Source: Echiichthys vipera (Eukaryota > Chordata > Actinopteri > Perciformes > Trachinidae). Taken from it: 64,000 bases of DNA. Shown piece by piece: positions 24,701 through 35,285 of this stretch. Location: the NCBI GenBank assembly GCA_963691815.1, contig OY829665.1:20813294-20877293 (forward strand), read 5' to 3'. Made by a program: the position numbers and the translations under genes. How positions within the stretch are numbered: position 1 is the stretch's first letter; each line of letters starts with the position of its first letter. Under the pieces are notes generated by a model. The model had not been told where the DNA came from and ran no database searches. It saw nothing but the letters and a program-made list of their open reading frames with translations.

Positions 24701-25863
24701 AGTGTACTGCGAGGAGATCGGGGTGTCCGACTAGGGCGAGAGGAGCACAGGGCTAATTCACTGGTGTTGGCGTCGTTTTGACCACTCCTGTAAACACAAA
24801 GATAAATTAAGCCGTTAAAACGATACATGTGTACAAAGATAAGAAGTTAGACTTCAGTTTAACACCATTAAATTACCTCTAAACATTACACCATCATTTA
24901 TATTTGTAGGTTTAACAGAACGTTTGGTAGAATTTAGCCAGAAACTGTCCGACTGGTGACCCAGATCTTTTCTTTGTGAGAAAATGTCTCCACAAACACG
25001 ATGATGGAGGTTTGGTTCCCAGTCGGCCCGTTAGAAGAGGCTCCTCCTCCACAGGTCCTGCTGGATACATTCATTTTTTCTGAAGGAAATTGATAAAACC
25101 CTGCACCTTTTGCTGTATATCAGGCGGCCCAACCACTAACACAACACGTTTTCCTTTTTTAACTGCGTAACACTGTTAACAGTAGCCAGTCAGGTCAGTG
25201 GAAGCTGCCTGTGTTCTGCCACCCGGAAGTGTCTGGACGCCTGTTGTTTACAAACATTCTGCTGGTTTGTTACGGAAGGAATGCCACTCGCTGTAACGGA
25301 TGAATTTGCCTTGCATGTTGCTGTCATGTAAAAACACGCTGTCTTTGCAACACTTTCGTGTGGGTGCATGCGCGCGTGTGTGAGCGAATGCAAACAGGGA
25401 AAGTTGTGTCAGCAAAATGTCCTGCGCAAGAAACAATTCTGTGGTCTGTTTCCTTCCGTCTGTTAGAAACAAAATCAGTTTCTGTTTAACCCTTCACAAG
25501 CAGAGCGGCCTCTGCCAGCCACACGTCGTGGTTGTTTACATGATCATGATCATGATCATGGAGAGGCACCACACGTACCTGGCCAGAGCAAACGAAACAT
25601 GAGCTTGGCAGCTTCGTCCAGGCTGAACTAGACTGTTCATCCATCTCTATGTGCACCGGGAGAATATTTCAAACAAAAGGCCTCTTTTTACCACTGTTTG
25701 TTTTCTCCTCTAGATTTTCATCTCCCGTTCGTACGATGCCACAACTCACTTTGAGACCACCTGCGACGACATCAAAGACATCTACCGGAGGATGACGGGC
25801 TCAGAATTTGACTTTGCCGAGATGGAGCGCAAGAAGCAGGACACCTTCGGGGACGTAGAGTAG
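9746..25863 (+). CDS. gdi2: Rab GDP dissociation inhibitor beta (GDI2)
   Basis: Ten coding exons join in frame: 9746-9790, 17664-17771, 19117-19216, 19604-19738, 21385-21583, 21686-21817, 22199-22298, 22407-22578, 23731-23930, 25714-25863. They give 446 residues (human GDI2 has 445). All introns are GT-AG. The protein opens MNEEYDVIVLGTGLTE with the GxG dinucleotide-fold-like motif of the GDI/REP family. It then shows [86 protein letters not shown] and YDATTHFETTCDDI. All are hallmark conserved blocks of the Rab-binding platform and domain II. GDI extracts GDP-bound, prenylated Rab proteins from membranes and keeps them soluble for recycling. I choose GDI2 over GDI1 from its ankrd16 and asb13 neighbours. 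Intron 1 is 7.9 kb and holds three MITEs; intron 8 holds a Tc1 remnant. Confidence 0.97.
9791..14712. other. gdi2 intron 1, 5' portion
   Basis: Intronic sequence without a recognisable gene. The first 600 bp are rich in GCTAGC/GCTAAC-type words. The short open frames here (for example near 12580-13160 and 13650-13930) show no family resemblance and lie inside the intron. Confidence 0.6.
14713..15320 (+). mobile_element. PIF/Harbinger-like MITE, copy 2 (subfamily B)
   Basis: 608 bp. The left end reads CAGCGTGATCACACTGTGC and the right end is complementary (ACAGTGTGATCACGCCC). It is flanked by TTA (14710-14712) and TAA (15321-15323). The Myb/SANT-like start codon is at 15005, followed by GS-W-CDAEVECLLQIW, then frame disruption. 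About 80 bp in from the left end is a second, internal copy of the terminal motif (AGTGTGAGCGCACCC, ending near 14799). Located in gdi2 intron 1. Confidence 0.8.
15324..15409 (+). mobile_element. 86-bp micro-element of the same Harbinger-like family
   Basis: Starts GAGCGTGATCACACTATCC directly after the TAA that also flanks copy 2, and ends GTGTGAGCGCGCCC followed by TAA (15410-15412). It therefore has its own perfect TAA/TAA flanks. Its whole length matches the left 80-odd bp of the full-size subfamily B copies (14713 and 53895). It looks like a minimal element defined by the outer terminal repeat and the internal terminal-like motif. Confidence 0.7.
15962..16647. mobile_element. Third TIR element family (Harbinger-like MITE), about 690 bp
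   Basis: The left end CCGTGCATTCACACCAAAAGC matches the complement of the right end GCTTTTGGTGTGAATGCATGG. Flanks are TTA on the left and TGA on the right, compatible with a 3-bp target duplication with one change. An internal block ('gacggcctgatctcac', 'gagccacacacttc') is shared with the sequence at 54755-55390. No intact coding frame. In gdi2 intron 1. Confidence 0.65.
18480..18645. repeat. Teleost interspersed repeat fragment
   Basis: Contains 'ctactttttactccactacat' and 'gttactcgttactttac', similar to the copy at 36660-37130. It is a fragment of an abundant fish DNA repeat, in gdi2 intron 2. Orientation and family not resolved. Confidence 0.5.
19993..20170. mobile_element. Palindromic hAT-like MITE, copy with 3' end replaced
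   Basis: GCTGCCCAACCCTGCTCCTAG begins a sequence closely matching the left arm, centre and part of the right arm of the element at 40750-40963. The right arm stops after 'gagaaacctaaaacatg' and continues into a LINE-type tail. In gdi2 intron 4. Confidence 0.7.
20171..20232 (+). repeat. LINE/SINE-type 3' tail
   Basis: 'gtaaagtgtcctgagataac' through to an AAATAAAATTCAATTGAATT end. The same tail is at 39365-39445, and it is a common 3' end of fish retroposons. Confidence 0.7.
20480..20935. mobile_element. Possible TIR element in gdi2 intron 4
   Basis: GTTTACATGCAG...CCTGATTATAATC on the left loosely mirrors AATCTGATTAGGCC...ACTGTAAAC on the right. The match is imperfect and no target duplication is clear. 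An internal frame beginning at 20691 (MAVVNLFVHLACDF) matches nothing I recognise. Confidence 0.3.
22890..23550 (+). pseudogene. Tc1/mariner transposase remnant
   Basis: Tc1 transposase motifs are visible in two frames: GGGSVLVWGMF, then an MQDT block (the second catalytic Asp region), then KWPAQSLDLNPIENLWKIL, the signature around the last catalytic residue. A frameshift lies near 23030-23090 and the N-terminal DNA-binding half is absent. The 3' end ('aagtgccttgattattt' to 'ggtatagccacag') is repeated, inverted, at 28190-28330. It sits in gdi2 intron 8. Inactive. Confidence 0.85.
23931..25713. other. gdi2 intron 9
   Basis: No repeat or gene recognised apart from a short (CATGAT)n run at about 25540-25560. 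Confidence 0.5.
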
Positions 25864-27090
25864 AGGCGAAGCGTCCGCAACACTCCCGATAGCAAAGACA
25901 CCGCTGCCGACGACTGAAATCTTACAAAAAATAGAAAAGCTACACAAAAATGTACACAACCATGGGCTGGCTGATCATCCAGTTTTATGGTTTGCCCCTT
26001 GAAGAAATTCATGATCCGTAGAGAGAGATGATATAGTATTGTTGGATAGGGTTCAGGGAGGGAGGTATGCTTTTTAAAAAAACAACAAATCACATTCAGA
26101 TGGATGTTGCACTTAACACTGGTTACGCCTAATACACAGTAATGCCCCTAAATTCTTCTGCTTCATCATTTAAGATGATACATAGTCCAAAGATGCCAAA
26201 TCCAGATGATGATTCATAATCAATAGTATCTTACAGAGTGGGCATAACTGTCAGGGAGGGTGGGGTGATGGGGATAACTGTCATTATATGGAAGATAAAT
26301 AATATCTATACATCAGTTATTGGTCTTTGCAAGTATTTTTTTTTTATGTCAGGGTGAGAGAGAAGTGGCTTGGCTTTGCGTGTCTGCAGCACAACAGCAG
26401 ATGGCAGTGTGAGGAGGCCCCTCAGCCTTTAAAGCGGGACAGGGGTGTGTGGGCGGGCTTGATGTCCCAGTGTCTTTTTGCCCCCTTTTCCTCTCCAATC
26501 ACAGCCAGTCACATGCTATAGGCCAAGCCACAGACGCGTCTGTAGTCCAGCATTAACTCCCCAAACCGGTTTTCGACAGCTTGAGTTCCTATAACGCATC
26601 AGAGATATATTAAGTTCTGTATCATGGAAAGTGTTGAGACCCGAGCATTAACAGCAGATCAATGGGAAGTGTGGTTGACTGTAATTGCTTAAGAAGGACC
26701 AAATGTGTACTGCAGCAGTATTGAATTGATGAGAGCCCTGTGGTATATTTTGTCTTGAACAACAAAAAACAAAAAAACAAACATCTTGGGCTCAAATGAT
26801 TTCTGTACTGCAAAGTAAAAAAAACTTTGTCAAAAAGCAAACCTGTGTTTGATCAACTTTTTTTCTCAGATTTCAGACTGATGAGTGAACGTGTGCAACA
26901 CGAGTGAGACACCCCTGTACATTTCTGCTGCTCACGGCAGCTTTTTACTGATGCTGGTGAGGCGTCCCTGAACTTTAGGCTGACAACAACAACTGCTGAT
27001 TCATTGACACTTGTATGATTTCAGGTTATTATAGACCAACCCTAGCATCACCTTTGCATCATGATATTCAAAATGATGCTTCTTAGGTGA
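25864..27090. other. gdi2 3' UTR and downstream flank
   Basis: Follows the gdi2 stop. Likely contains the 3' UTR, but I cannot place the polyadenylation site. No other gene recognised. Confidence 0.4.
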
Positions 27091-27895
27091 GTTAGATAGA
27101 TAGATATCTTTATTTATCCCCGAGGGGAAATGAGGTCATCGCAGCAGCGGGACAATACAATCAGAAATATAAACTACAATAAGAGTACAGTATAGCGAAT
27201 TTAAAACACTATATTACAATATACTATGTGGATTTTAAGGTGCAAGATGAAGAGAGAAAGGTGCATTTTTAATGACAGTGGTAGATTTCAGTAATAAGTC
27301 ACTTGAATGATGTGAGTGTGTTTCCTGAGCGTTGTTGTGCAGCGTTGTAGAGTGTGATGGCAGCAGGTAGGAATGGTTTCCTGTTCCGTTCTTTAAGGCA
27401 GCGAGGTTGAAGGAGTCTGCTGCTGAAGCTGCTCTGAAGCTCGTCCAGGGTTTGGTGAAGGGGATGAGAGACATTGTCCATGATCACCAGCAGTTTTGCA
27501 TCCTGTGCTTCATCACCTCCTCCAGGGTGACAAGCTCAGAGCCAACAACAGACCCTGCCTTCTTTATCAGTGTGTTCAGTGTGTTCGCGTCTTTTACTTT
27601 GATGCCCGCACCCCAGGACACCACAGAGGAAGAAGATGGTGCTCGCGACAACAGACTGATAAAACATCGAAGCCTCCGGTTGCAGACATTGAAGGACCTG
27701 AGCCTCCTCAGGAAGTAAAGCTGGCTCAGGCCCTTCTTGTAGACTACCTGCGTGTTTGCGGTCCACTCCAGTTTATTGTCCAGCACCACACCCAGGTGCT
27801 TGTAAGAGTGCACAATGTTGATGTCTGTCCCACCAATGCAGACTGGAGAGGGCGGGGGCTTGTTCCTACTCAAGAGTTGCAAGCTGTTGCTGGGT
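27091..27895 (-). mobile_element. LINE 3' fragment (CR1/Rex1-like), RT thumb and tail
   Basis: Minus-strand reading shows YKHLGVVLDNKLEWTANT, QLYFLRRLRSFNVC and TLIKKAGSVVG, the region after the RT palm in CR1/Rex1-type LINEs. After frame changes comes the SFSSRLLQPRCLKERNRKPF end. The 3' end of the element is the (GATA)n at 27091-27105 preceded by GATAAATAAAG in the element's sense. 5'-truncated and frameshifted. A related copy is at 48320-48965. Confidence 0.85.
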
Positions 27896-28189
27896 TTTTG
27901 AACTTACAATACAATAAATATAGATTTCTGCCAAACTCCAACAAAAGACAAACAATTGAAAGGTGATGTCTGCAGATATACAGTTGGAAACATAGAAATG
28001 TCATATTACTTCCTGAGCTGTTAGTGTTGTAACCTCCCAAAAGAACATTTGCACAGCCAGCACTGGGCTAAAGCTGAAAGGCATCTTTTGAAATCTTAAA
28101 CGTGAATCTTGGCTTCACCTTTGAAAATAGTTTCTACTTTAAGTCCAACAGAAAAATAAAGAAAATCTGATCTGTTCATAATTCGATAG

Positions 28190-28440
28190 ACTAGGTGCTG
28201 TGGCTATACCACTGCTGTCCTACCATGTTTTTTTAAAATAACCAAGGCACTTCAATCAAACATTTAGTGAGAAAACAGCAAAATTAGAGAATAGTAACCA
28301 CTGTGTCAGAAGAGAAGATTGAAAGAGTGAAAAAATTGAATTTCCCTAATTAATAAAAGCAATTCTTCTTAAGGAATTCTTCTTCTTTTGTTGGAGTGCC
28401 TTGGTTATTTAAAAAAACATGCTAGGGCAGGGCTAATTAT
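28190..28440. mobile_element. Inverted pair of Tc1 ends (short non-autonomous element)
   Basis: 28190-28330 is the reverse complement of the Tc1 3' end found at 23396-23550. At 28395-28437 the same end recurs in direct orientation ('gtgccttggttatttaaaaa'). The two ends face each other about 100 bp apart, as in a MITE formed by deleting the transposase. Confidence 0.6.
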
Positions 28441-28535
28441 GAACCGTAAAAATGAACAGTAGTTCAGAATAAATCAGTATAATCTGTTCTCTAATTTTGT
28501 TCCCTAGTGTGTATCTGTGAGTAGCAGCGCAGTAA

Positions 28536-28554
28536 ACTACGACTCCCACAATCC
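28536..28554 (+). promoter_or_regulatory. ZNF143/SBS-like motif upstream of asb13 copy 1
   Basis: ACTACGACTCCCACAATCC fits the ACTAYRNNNCCCR vertebrate promoter motif bound by ZNF143-type factors. It lies 66 bp before the start codon. The second asb13 copy has the same motif at 35796. Confidence 0.55.
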
Positions 28555-28601
28555 TCTCCGGGCCTGTTTTCCAGCCCTGAGTGCTGAACCGGTAAACAAA
28601 C

Positions 28602-31600
28602 ATGGAGATGACAGCAGCGCGACGCTCGTTCCTTTGCGATATCGGTGAGCACCATTACCAACGTCCACCGCAGCTTACACACGGCTAATGTTAGCTGCGC
28701 AGGAGTGTCGGTCGCTGCTTTACACGTCTAGCTTATCAGGTTAGCCCGAGTCACGTGACACTCACTTGTTATGGTCATACACATTCATATCAATATATTA
28801 ACATTAATATCATGACACCAGTACGTCAGTGTAGGCCACATGAAAAGACTTATTACATTATACAACATTTCTGTTAGTCTGGACCAACTGAGCCGAGGTA
28901 AACACACCTTTGAGGAAGTCTCAGTGGTTTCTGTCAGTGTTGCTGAGTAGTGTAGTGTTGGGCGGCAGTAGCTCATAGGTGACTCGGCTGGGAACCGGAG
29001 GGTCGCCGGTTCGAGTCCCTGTTTGAATGGAGCGTGGACTGGTGGCTGGAGAGGTGCCGGTTCATCTCCTGGACACTGCCGAGGTGCTGTTGAGTAAGGC
29101 ACCGAACCATTGGCAGCCCCCTCGCTCTGACATCTCTCCAACCTGAATAATAATAACAGAGTGAAAAAATAGAATTTCCCTTGCAGGATAAATAAAAAGA
29201 ATTCTTCTTCTTCTTCTAGATAATAATATGCAGTACACAGTGTTGTATAATAATAATACCAGACTGGAAACAAGTAAAATCCCTGCACTCCAAACCTGCT
29301 GTAGTAGCAAAATGTCAGCTGCTTGTTCACTGCAGTGTTTTCCCGTGAAATCTGATGTTTCTGGAGGACTATTACTGCTGCATTAATAGAATAGAATTAC
29401 TTTAATGATCCCACACTGGGACATTATTTGTGTATTTTGCATTTTCCTGCTGTAGATGTTTATGGCTGTGCTCATTTTGAACTCCTGTCTATACTTTTGG
29501 GTGGTTTAATCCACAGCAGGGGTTACCACAGTCTGACACTGGGCTTCCTGGCAGACAAAGCTTGGAAAAGGGCACCTCTCCACCCTATTCACTGTGTAAC
29601 ACCTGGTTCCTAAATGCCTATGGGATCATGATTATGTTATTGGATCCCATAGACACTCAATCATTGAGCCAGGGTAACCTAATATTGCTGTTTGACATCA
29701 CTTTAAACTACACCAAATACATAACACAGGTCCATTCTGATGTATTTCTTAGTTTCTGAGCCTGACTATATGTCAGGGCTGTCAAACTCAGGCCCACGGT
29801 GTAATTATATTTGGCCCACAAGATCATATCATGGTTCTGTGAGAGCTGGCCCGTGAGTATATAGCACATACACGTCTACTTTTCTGTTAACAAACATGAG
29901 CATCCATGCTACCAGTCTCTGCAGACAAACTTAATCCACCCCTCCCCTAAAACGTCCAAAAGAAAGATGGAGAACAGGAGCTTTCAGCAGCGGTGGGAGG
30001 CAGATGATCTGTGTCTGAAGGTAAAGAGCTGTTTGTCTCGTCTGCAGAGCCACCGTGGCTGTAACCAAAGAATCAAACATGAGAAACACCACGAAAAGAA
30101 CAAGGACCCGCACTGAAAGGGTCAACATTACACATCTGGATAGAAGGGAAAACATGCACATACAACATGCAGTCGGACAGCTTCCCTGACCACCGGTGTC
30201 CACCACGGTGTTCGAGGGTTACCGCCCCTTGAGGCACCTAAGACCTTGAGGCCACAGCTCCCCGCTGCGGCTTCAGCAATGGAAGCTTTGAACATTGCCC
30301 ACTCCGGTTCAATGCCCTCAACCTCAGGGATGCCAGAAAAGCTCCACCGGAGGTGTGAGTTGAAGATCTCTCAGACAGGGGCCTCCTCCAGACGTTCCCA
30401 ATTTTCAGTAGCAGCAAAGTCACATTTCTCCCAATACTTTCTGTGAAAAGTTGTTGAAAATAGGCACATAACTTCTAAGTGAAATGAAACATATAGATTT
30501 CATTTGACAAATATACAGCACATGAAATTATAGCGTCAAAGTTTATAGCAGATATTTCTTAAATCAAAATAGCAGAGATCTTCATGGAATTAAAAGAAGA
30601 CATTCCTCCATTTAGCACTCCTCCATATCTTTATATAGCAAGTATTTGTTTGCTGGATGGTGCCGTGGTTAGCACTGTCGCCTCACAGCAAAAGGGTTCC
30701 TGGTTCAAATCACAGCTGGGGCCCTTCTGTGTGGAGTTTGCGTGTTCTCCCCGTGTCTGCGTGGGTTTTCTCCAGGTTCTCCGGCTTCCTCCCACAGTCC
30801 AATGACATTCAGGTGTCATTGATGATGAATGTGAGTGTGAATGGTTGTCTGTCTCTGTTTGTCTCTATGTGTCCTGTGATAGACTGGCGTCCTGTTCAGG
30901 GTGGACCCCGCCTCACGCCCGATGTCAGCTGGGATCGGCTCCAGCACCCCCACGACTCTGATAGGGACAAGAGGCTGAAGATGAATGAATGAATGAATAT
31001 TTGTTTGTTGTTATTAGTTAAGCTATATTAATGTCTAGAACGCCAAGTGTAGCATCTTCAACATAACAGCTTCATAAAGAGCTTTTAAAGCTTGGGGGGT
31101 CAAAAATAGAGAAACTGAACAGCTTCCATTGGACTGATATATTTGCACATGTACTGTCCATGTGTTACTGTGTGTGTAAGGCTTCTGGGCCGACCGGACC
31201 GCCCTGCATGAAGCGGCGTCTCACGGCAGAGCCCTGCAGCTCAAACAGCTGATAGAAAGTGGAGCATCCGTTAACACGGTGACGGTGGACAACATCACTC
31301 CGCTCCATGAAGCCTGCATACAGGCTCATCCCAACTGTGCCCGGCTACTGCTGGAGGCTGGAGCCCAGGTGGGTGTACCCCCGTGGTCCTGCGCCCGTCT
31401 ACGGAGGCCCAAACCTTGTGTAGATATGAAGAAATAAAAACAATTGTGAGACATTATCGCAAACTCTATTATGAGGTGATGCAATCTTATTCAGAATATG
31501 TACCTTTGTGAGGTTTGTGAAGCAACCTACAGCTTCAAAAGTTACCCAAATAAAAATCAGCATTATCTTTTTACTATTATTAGTCATCTTAATTGAACAT

Positions 31601-33791
31601 GTTAAAAAATATTACAAACTAAATAAACGAATGAGCAGAATGCAAATAAAAAAGAAAATCAAGCAAATCCCAAGCAACAAATGCAGGACTCAAATGATAT
31701 AGTTCATGTTCAAAAGAGTGAGGAATAAGTTAAAAACTATTTCTTTATAATTATATACTATACTTTTATTTCTACCCACTATTAATAACGTAATAGTTCC
31801 AAGTAAGGTGGCAACTAAACTTTTGGCAACAACTAACTATGGAAAAACTAAATGGGAATTGTTCTGTGCTCCAGGTGGATGTGCGGACCATTCATGGGAG
31901 CACTCCCCTGTGTAATGCCTGTGCTGCTGGAAGCCTAGAGTGTGCCCAAATGCTTTTGGAGTACGGAGCCAAAGTGAACCCTTCCCTCACAGCTCTCACC
32001 GCCTCGCCGCTCCACGAGGCCTGCATCAAAGGTAAACCCTCAGCAGCCGTAACGCAGCGTTCAACGAGTCACAGCCTCATTCCCCATCGGGCCTCTTCGC
32101 TGTAAGTTAAATTACGTTCCCCCCCAGGTAATGTTGAAGTTGTGAGGTTGATGATAGCCAGCGGTGCCCAGCTGGAGGCGTATGATGTCCACTTTGGTCC
32201 ACCACTCCACATCGCATGTGCCAAAGGACACATGGACTGTGTCAAGGAGCTGCTCAATGCAGGTCAGCAAGAAGGCTGCAGGTCACAACGCGTGTTTAAA
32301 GTGAAACTCCGGCGTAAAATCATCCCGGGGTCTTTTTCGGCACTTACACACATCAGATAAGCCATCGAGACCATTTTTTTCTTGTATCAACTATTAACGG
32401 AGAAATCCAGTAGAGTTGCTAACAGCCGGACGTGGCTAACAGTGATTAGCTCGGGGCAGCACGGTGAAGGCATTAAAACGTCTGTTTTAACCACTAATCC
32501 TGTTGAAAATAACAGGAAACCTCTGCAGTAGCATGAGAAGAGTCCCTACACAGAAAACAAAGCACTAATGGGCTCCTTCCTTTGGGATTGACTTTGATAT
32601 TCCACTTGAATGGACTTTACTATGAGAGGAGCTGGTACAGGGGCCAGTAGGTAAGTCTTTAAAACACTCTTTTAATAAACTCTGGGTTCACTAACTACGT
32701 TGTTGGTGCTTTGTTTTCTATGTAGGGACTCTTCTCGTGCTGCTGCAGAGGTTTGGTGTTATTTTGAGCAGTATTAGTGGTTAAAAAAGATGATGAAAAG
32801 ATGTTTTAATGCCTTCACCTTAATGCCCCGAGCTAATCAGTGTTAGCCACGTCCGGCTCTTAGCCACTGTTAGAGACTCTACCGTATTTCTCTGTTAACA
32901 GTTGTTAAACGAAAAAAACTGTCTCAATGGCTTATTTAATGTGTGCAAGTGCCGAAAAAGACCATGGGAGGTTTTTACACCGGAATTTCACTTGAAGAAT
33001 AAATTCAGCTTCAGTACCTTTACACCTGATCACAGTGTCCATGGTGATTTATCTTCCATTGCGAAAACTGTCATAATTTAAATGAATCCATCAATATGAA
33101 TAATACACACACAAAAACATTCCATCATTATCGAGTGGTAATGCAGCGGAAGCAGGGACTGTTGTGAAAAAAAAGTTCATGTTACGTAGAAACAACACAT
33201 TTTCTTCAGTTTGAATCCTTATGGTAAGACTTGGAAAAAAGTTAACAGCAGTGAGCAACTTGGTCTACCAAAACTTCCAGATAATTTCAGCTGTAATGAA
33301 TTTATACATCCGAACAAACGGGCCTGAGCTCATGTTAACTCCCTGCAGGTGCCAGTGTGAACTCCGTCAAGTTCCACGAGGTAGCTCTGCACCACGCGGC
33401 AAGAGTCGACATGGTGGACATGATCGAGCTGTTGATGGAGTTCGGAGCCAACGTGTACGCCAGCGACAACTTGGGAAGAAAGCCTGTGGACTACACGACA
33501 CCCGCGTCTCCCTCTCACGCCTGCCTCCTGTTTTATGAAAGTACGTTCACGAGCTGCTTCGGAGAGTTTTTCTTTCGAATTGTAATAACCCGGCTCACGA
33601 AAAACCTCTTCTTGCGGACAGGTAATCCTCTGAGCCTGCAGGAGCTCTGTAGGATCGCTGTGAGGAGGATGCTTGGTACCAGAGCCTCAGAGGTCATAGG
33701 TCAGCTGGATGTATCCCACCGCATCCACAGCTACCTGCAGTACTGCGATCGTCCCGCATCACTGCAGAGTGACGCAGGAACAGATTTCTGA
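28602..33791 (+). CDS. asb13: Ankyrin repeat and SOCS box protein 13, tandem copy 1
   Basis: Six exons join in frame: 28602-28644, 31181-31368, 31875-32031, 32128-32262, 33349-33540, 33622-33791, giving 294 residues (human ASB13 has 278). After a short MEMTAARRSFLCDIGFW start come about six ankyrin repeats (ALHEAASHGRALQLKQLIES, TPLHEACIQ, TPLCNACAAGSLECAQMLLE, PLHEACIKG, PLHIACAKGHMDCVKELLNA, ALHHAARVDMVDMIELLMEF). A C-terminal SOCS box follows, with an intact BC-box (SLQELCRIAVRR) and a YLQY end. ASB proteins recruit substrates to Elongin B/C-Cullin 5 ubiquitin ligases. It carries about 14 extra C-terminal residues compared with copy 2. The first five exon lengths equal those of copy 2, showing tandem duplication. 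The last intron (81 bp) has no in-frame stop, so its retention would add 27 residues. The paralogue suffix cannot be decided. Confidence 0.93.
28750..28759. promoter_or_regulatory. Perfect E-box palindrome GTCACGTGAC
   Basis: About 105 bp downstream of asb13 copy 1 exon 1. It matches the USF/TFE-type (CLEAR) consensus. The same 10-mer lies upstream of copy 2 (35833) and of gdi2 (8693). Confidence 0.45.
28960..29219 (+). mobile_element. tRNA-derived SINE, full copy
   Basis: A tRNA-like head (GGGCGGCAGTAGCTCATAGG) with a B-box-like GGTTCGAGTCC, then a body ('ggactggtggctggagaggt', 'cactgccgaggtgctg') and an (TTC)n tail. Copies are at 35281-35608 (inverted) and 36390-36645 (head missing). In intron 1 of asb13 copy 1. 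Confidence 0.85.
29385..29435 (-). repeat. LINE 3'-end scrap
   Basis: 'agaatagaattactttaatgatccca' is the complement of a typical fish LINE tail (GGATCATTAAAGTAATTC). Only the tip is present. Confidence 0.5.
30653..31002 (+). mobile_element. tRNA-derived SINE with V-SINE-like central domain
   Basis: A tRNA-like head ('gtggttagcactgtcgcctc', 'ggttcaaatc') followed by 'gtgtggagtttgcgtgttct' and 'gtgtctgcgtgggttttctc', a block I recognise from the conserved centre of fish V-SINE-type elements. It ends with 'gatagactggcgtcctgttc' and a (GAAT)n tail. In intron 1 of asb13 copy 1, 180 bp before exon 2. Confidence 0.8.
32299..32996. mobile_element. Fold-back element with about 280-bp inverted arms
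   Basis: The left arm (about 32299-32577) and right arm (about 32703-32996) are reverse complements over nearly their whole length. Matching pieces include GTGAAACTCCGG / CCGGAATTTCAC at the tips and 'cacagaaaacaaagcac' / 'gtgctttgttttctatg' at the inner ends. A spacer of about 125 bp separates them. No coding frame. Related shorter sequences are at 41217-41340 and 46927-47168. In intron 4 of asb13 copy 1. Confidence 0.85.
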
Positions 33792-34728
33792 GGCTGTATG
33801 AGAGACTGCTGTTTGATGTGAGATATAGCATCTCTAAAAGACACATTGTGGATACTCCCTGCTTATAGTTGGAAATGTATTTTTAGATTATCTGCCATAT
33901 TTCCTTCCTTCCGTGTGTCATGTGACTCAGGATTGACGTCATCATTAGTGTTTAAATGATGTATTGTAATTTAATATAGTGTGTTATGCCGCATTATTTA
34001 TTCTGACATAGATGAATATCCAATATAGCCGTGTTCCATTAGTTGTTGAACACGGCCTCCTTCACGTCCCCTCAGCCCTTGGCGTTACGTAGCAGCACAC
34101 GTCACACAGAGGCCACTTGGTGAGCAGAGGGAAATTTGGCGCCCAAACTGTCATGGATCCACCACCAGTTGCAGGTTCAGTGCTGTACTGCTTCTTACTA
34201 ATAATCACAAATACATTAGACTCATTTTAAGGAGATGAAGGTGTTTTCTACAGGTGATTGTATGTCTACACTTTGTAAACAGCTGCATCGTCTTTGATTC
34301 AGAAACTTCTGTTTGTGCTCTGCGTCACGATTATCATCATTATTATTAGCTATGATATATTGCAAAATAACATTTATTCCATGCGTTTACCGATAACGTT
34401 GAAAAGAAACCACAGAAGTCACGTAAAGATAAAATAAGTAGACTAAATCTTTAGTGCAACGTGTCATTTTTCAGTTAAATATGAAGCATCAATGAGATTT
34501 TCTTCAGAAACTCTCTGCTAAACAGGTGAACAGCCTAAGAACACAGACTTATAATAAGAGCCAAAACATGTCAGACAGTGAAGTTGTTTTAATGCTGATA
34601 AAAAAGTTACTTTATTTATGCCTCTGTTCTTCTTTAGTGGTGAGTAATCACAGCATAGTACTGCCACCCACCCATGGATGTATTGCAATGCAACTGCAAT
34701 ACATTGTGATAGCTATGGAGTAAGACAG
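33792..34728. other. 3' flank of asb13 copy 1
   Basis: Probable 3' UTR and intergenic DNA. No gene or repeat recognised. Confidence 0.4.
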
Positions 34729-35285
34729 CTGTCAAAAAGATGTGTCCATGATAAAAAGACTCGTCCGTGATTCAAATCATTCGTATTCGTAAATAAAAAA
34801 GTTGTACACATAATTCTGCTGTCATACATGAGTCTTAGAAACTGTTGGGGTTAGGATTGTTTTTATGCGAGTATGAATCTAAAAGCTGTGAGTACAACTC
34901 TAATTTCCACCACTACCTAGTATCCCCTGTGAACACCAATTCAGTTTGTGGGTACGAGCAGAAAAAGGGTTGAAATGACGTCACATGGGTCACAGGCTAG
35001 GTTACTAAATAAAAATGAATAAATGTTGGATGTGTTATTGACTTCAGCTGTGATGATGCTTCCCCTGAGTTAGCGGCGGTGTCAGTGGGTGCACTGTCGT
35101 CAGCCATCCTCGGCTTCGACGCATCATTCGGGGTTCGATTCCTTTCCCCTGTGACCTATGTGACGCCTCTTTCTACTCGTACCCCAGCTGTATGACAGCA
35201 GAATTTTGTGTACAACTTTTTTATTTACGAATATGAATGGTTGGAATCACAAGTCTTTTAATCATGGACACATCTTTTTCAAGAA
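34729..35285. mobile_element. TIR element of about 550 bp with SINE-like insert
   Basis: About 100-bp inverted ends. 'aaaaagatgtgtccatgat' and 'gttgtacacataattctgct' on the left recur as complements at 35183-35282. Between them, 35069-35150 includes a tRNA-like 'gggttcgattcc' B-box. No transposase. Lies between the two asb13 copies. Confidence 0.65.

Noticed and set aside
28960..29030. tRNA gene
   Set aside because: The A/B-box-like head is continuous with a SINE body and TTC tail, and recurs at 35281-35608.
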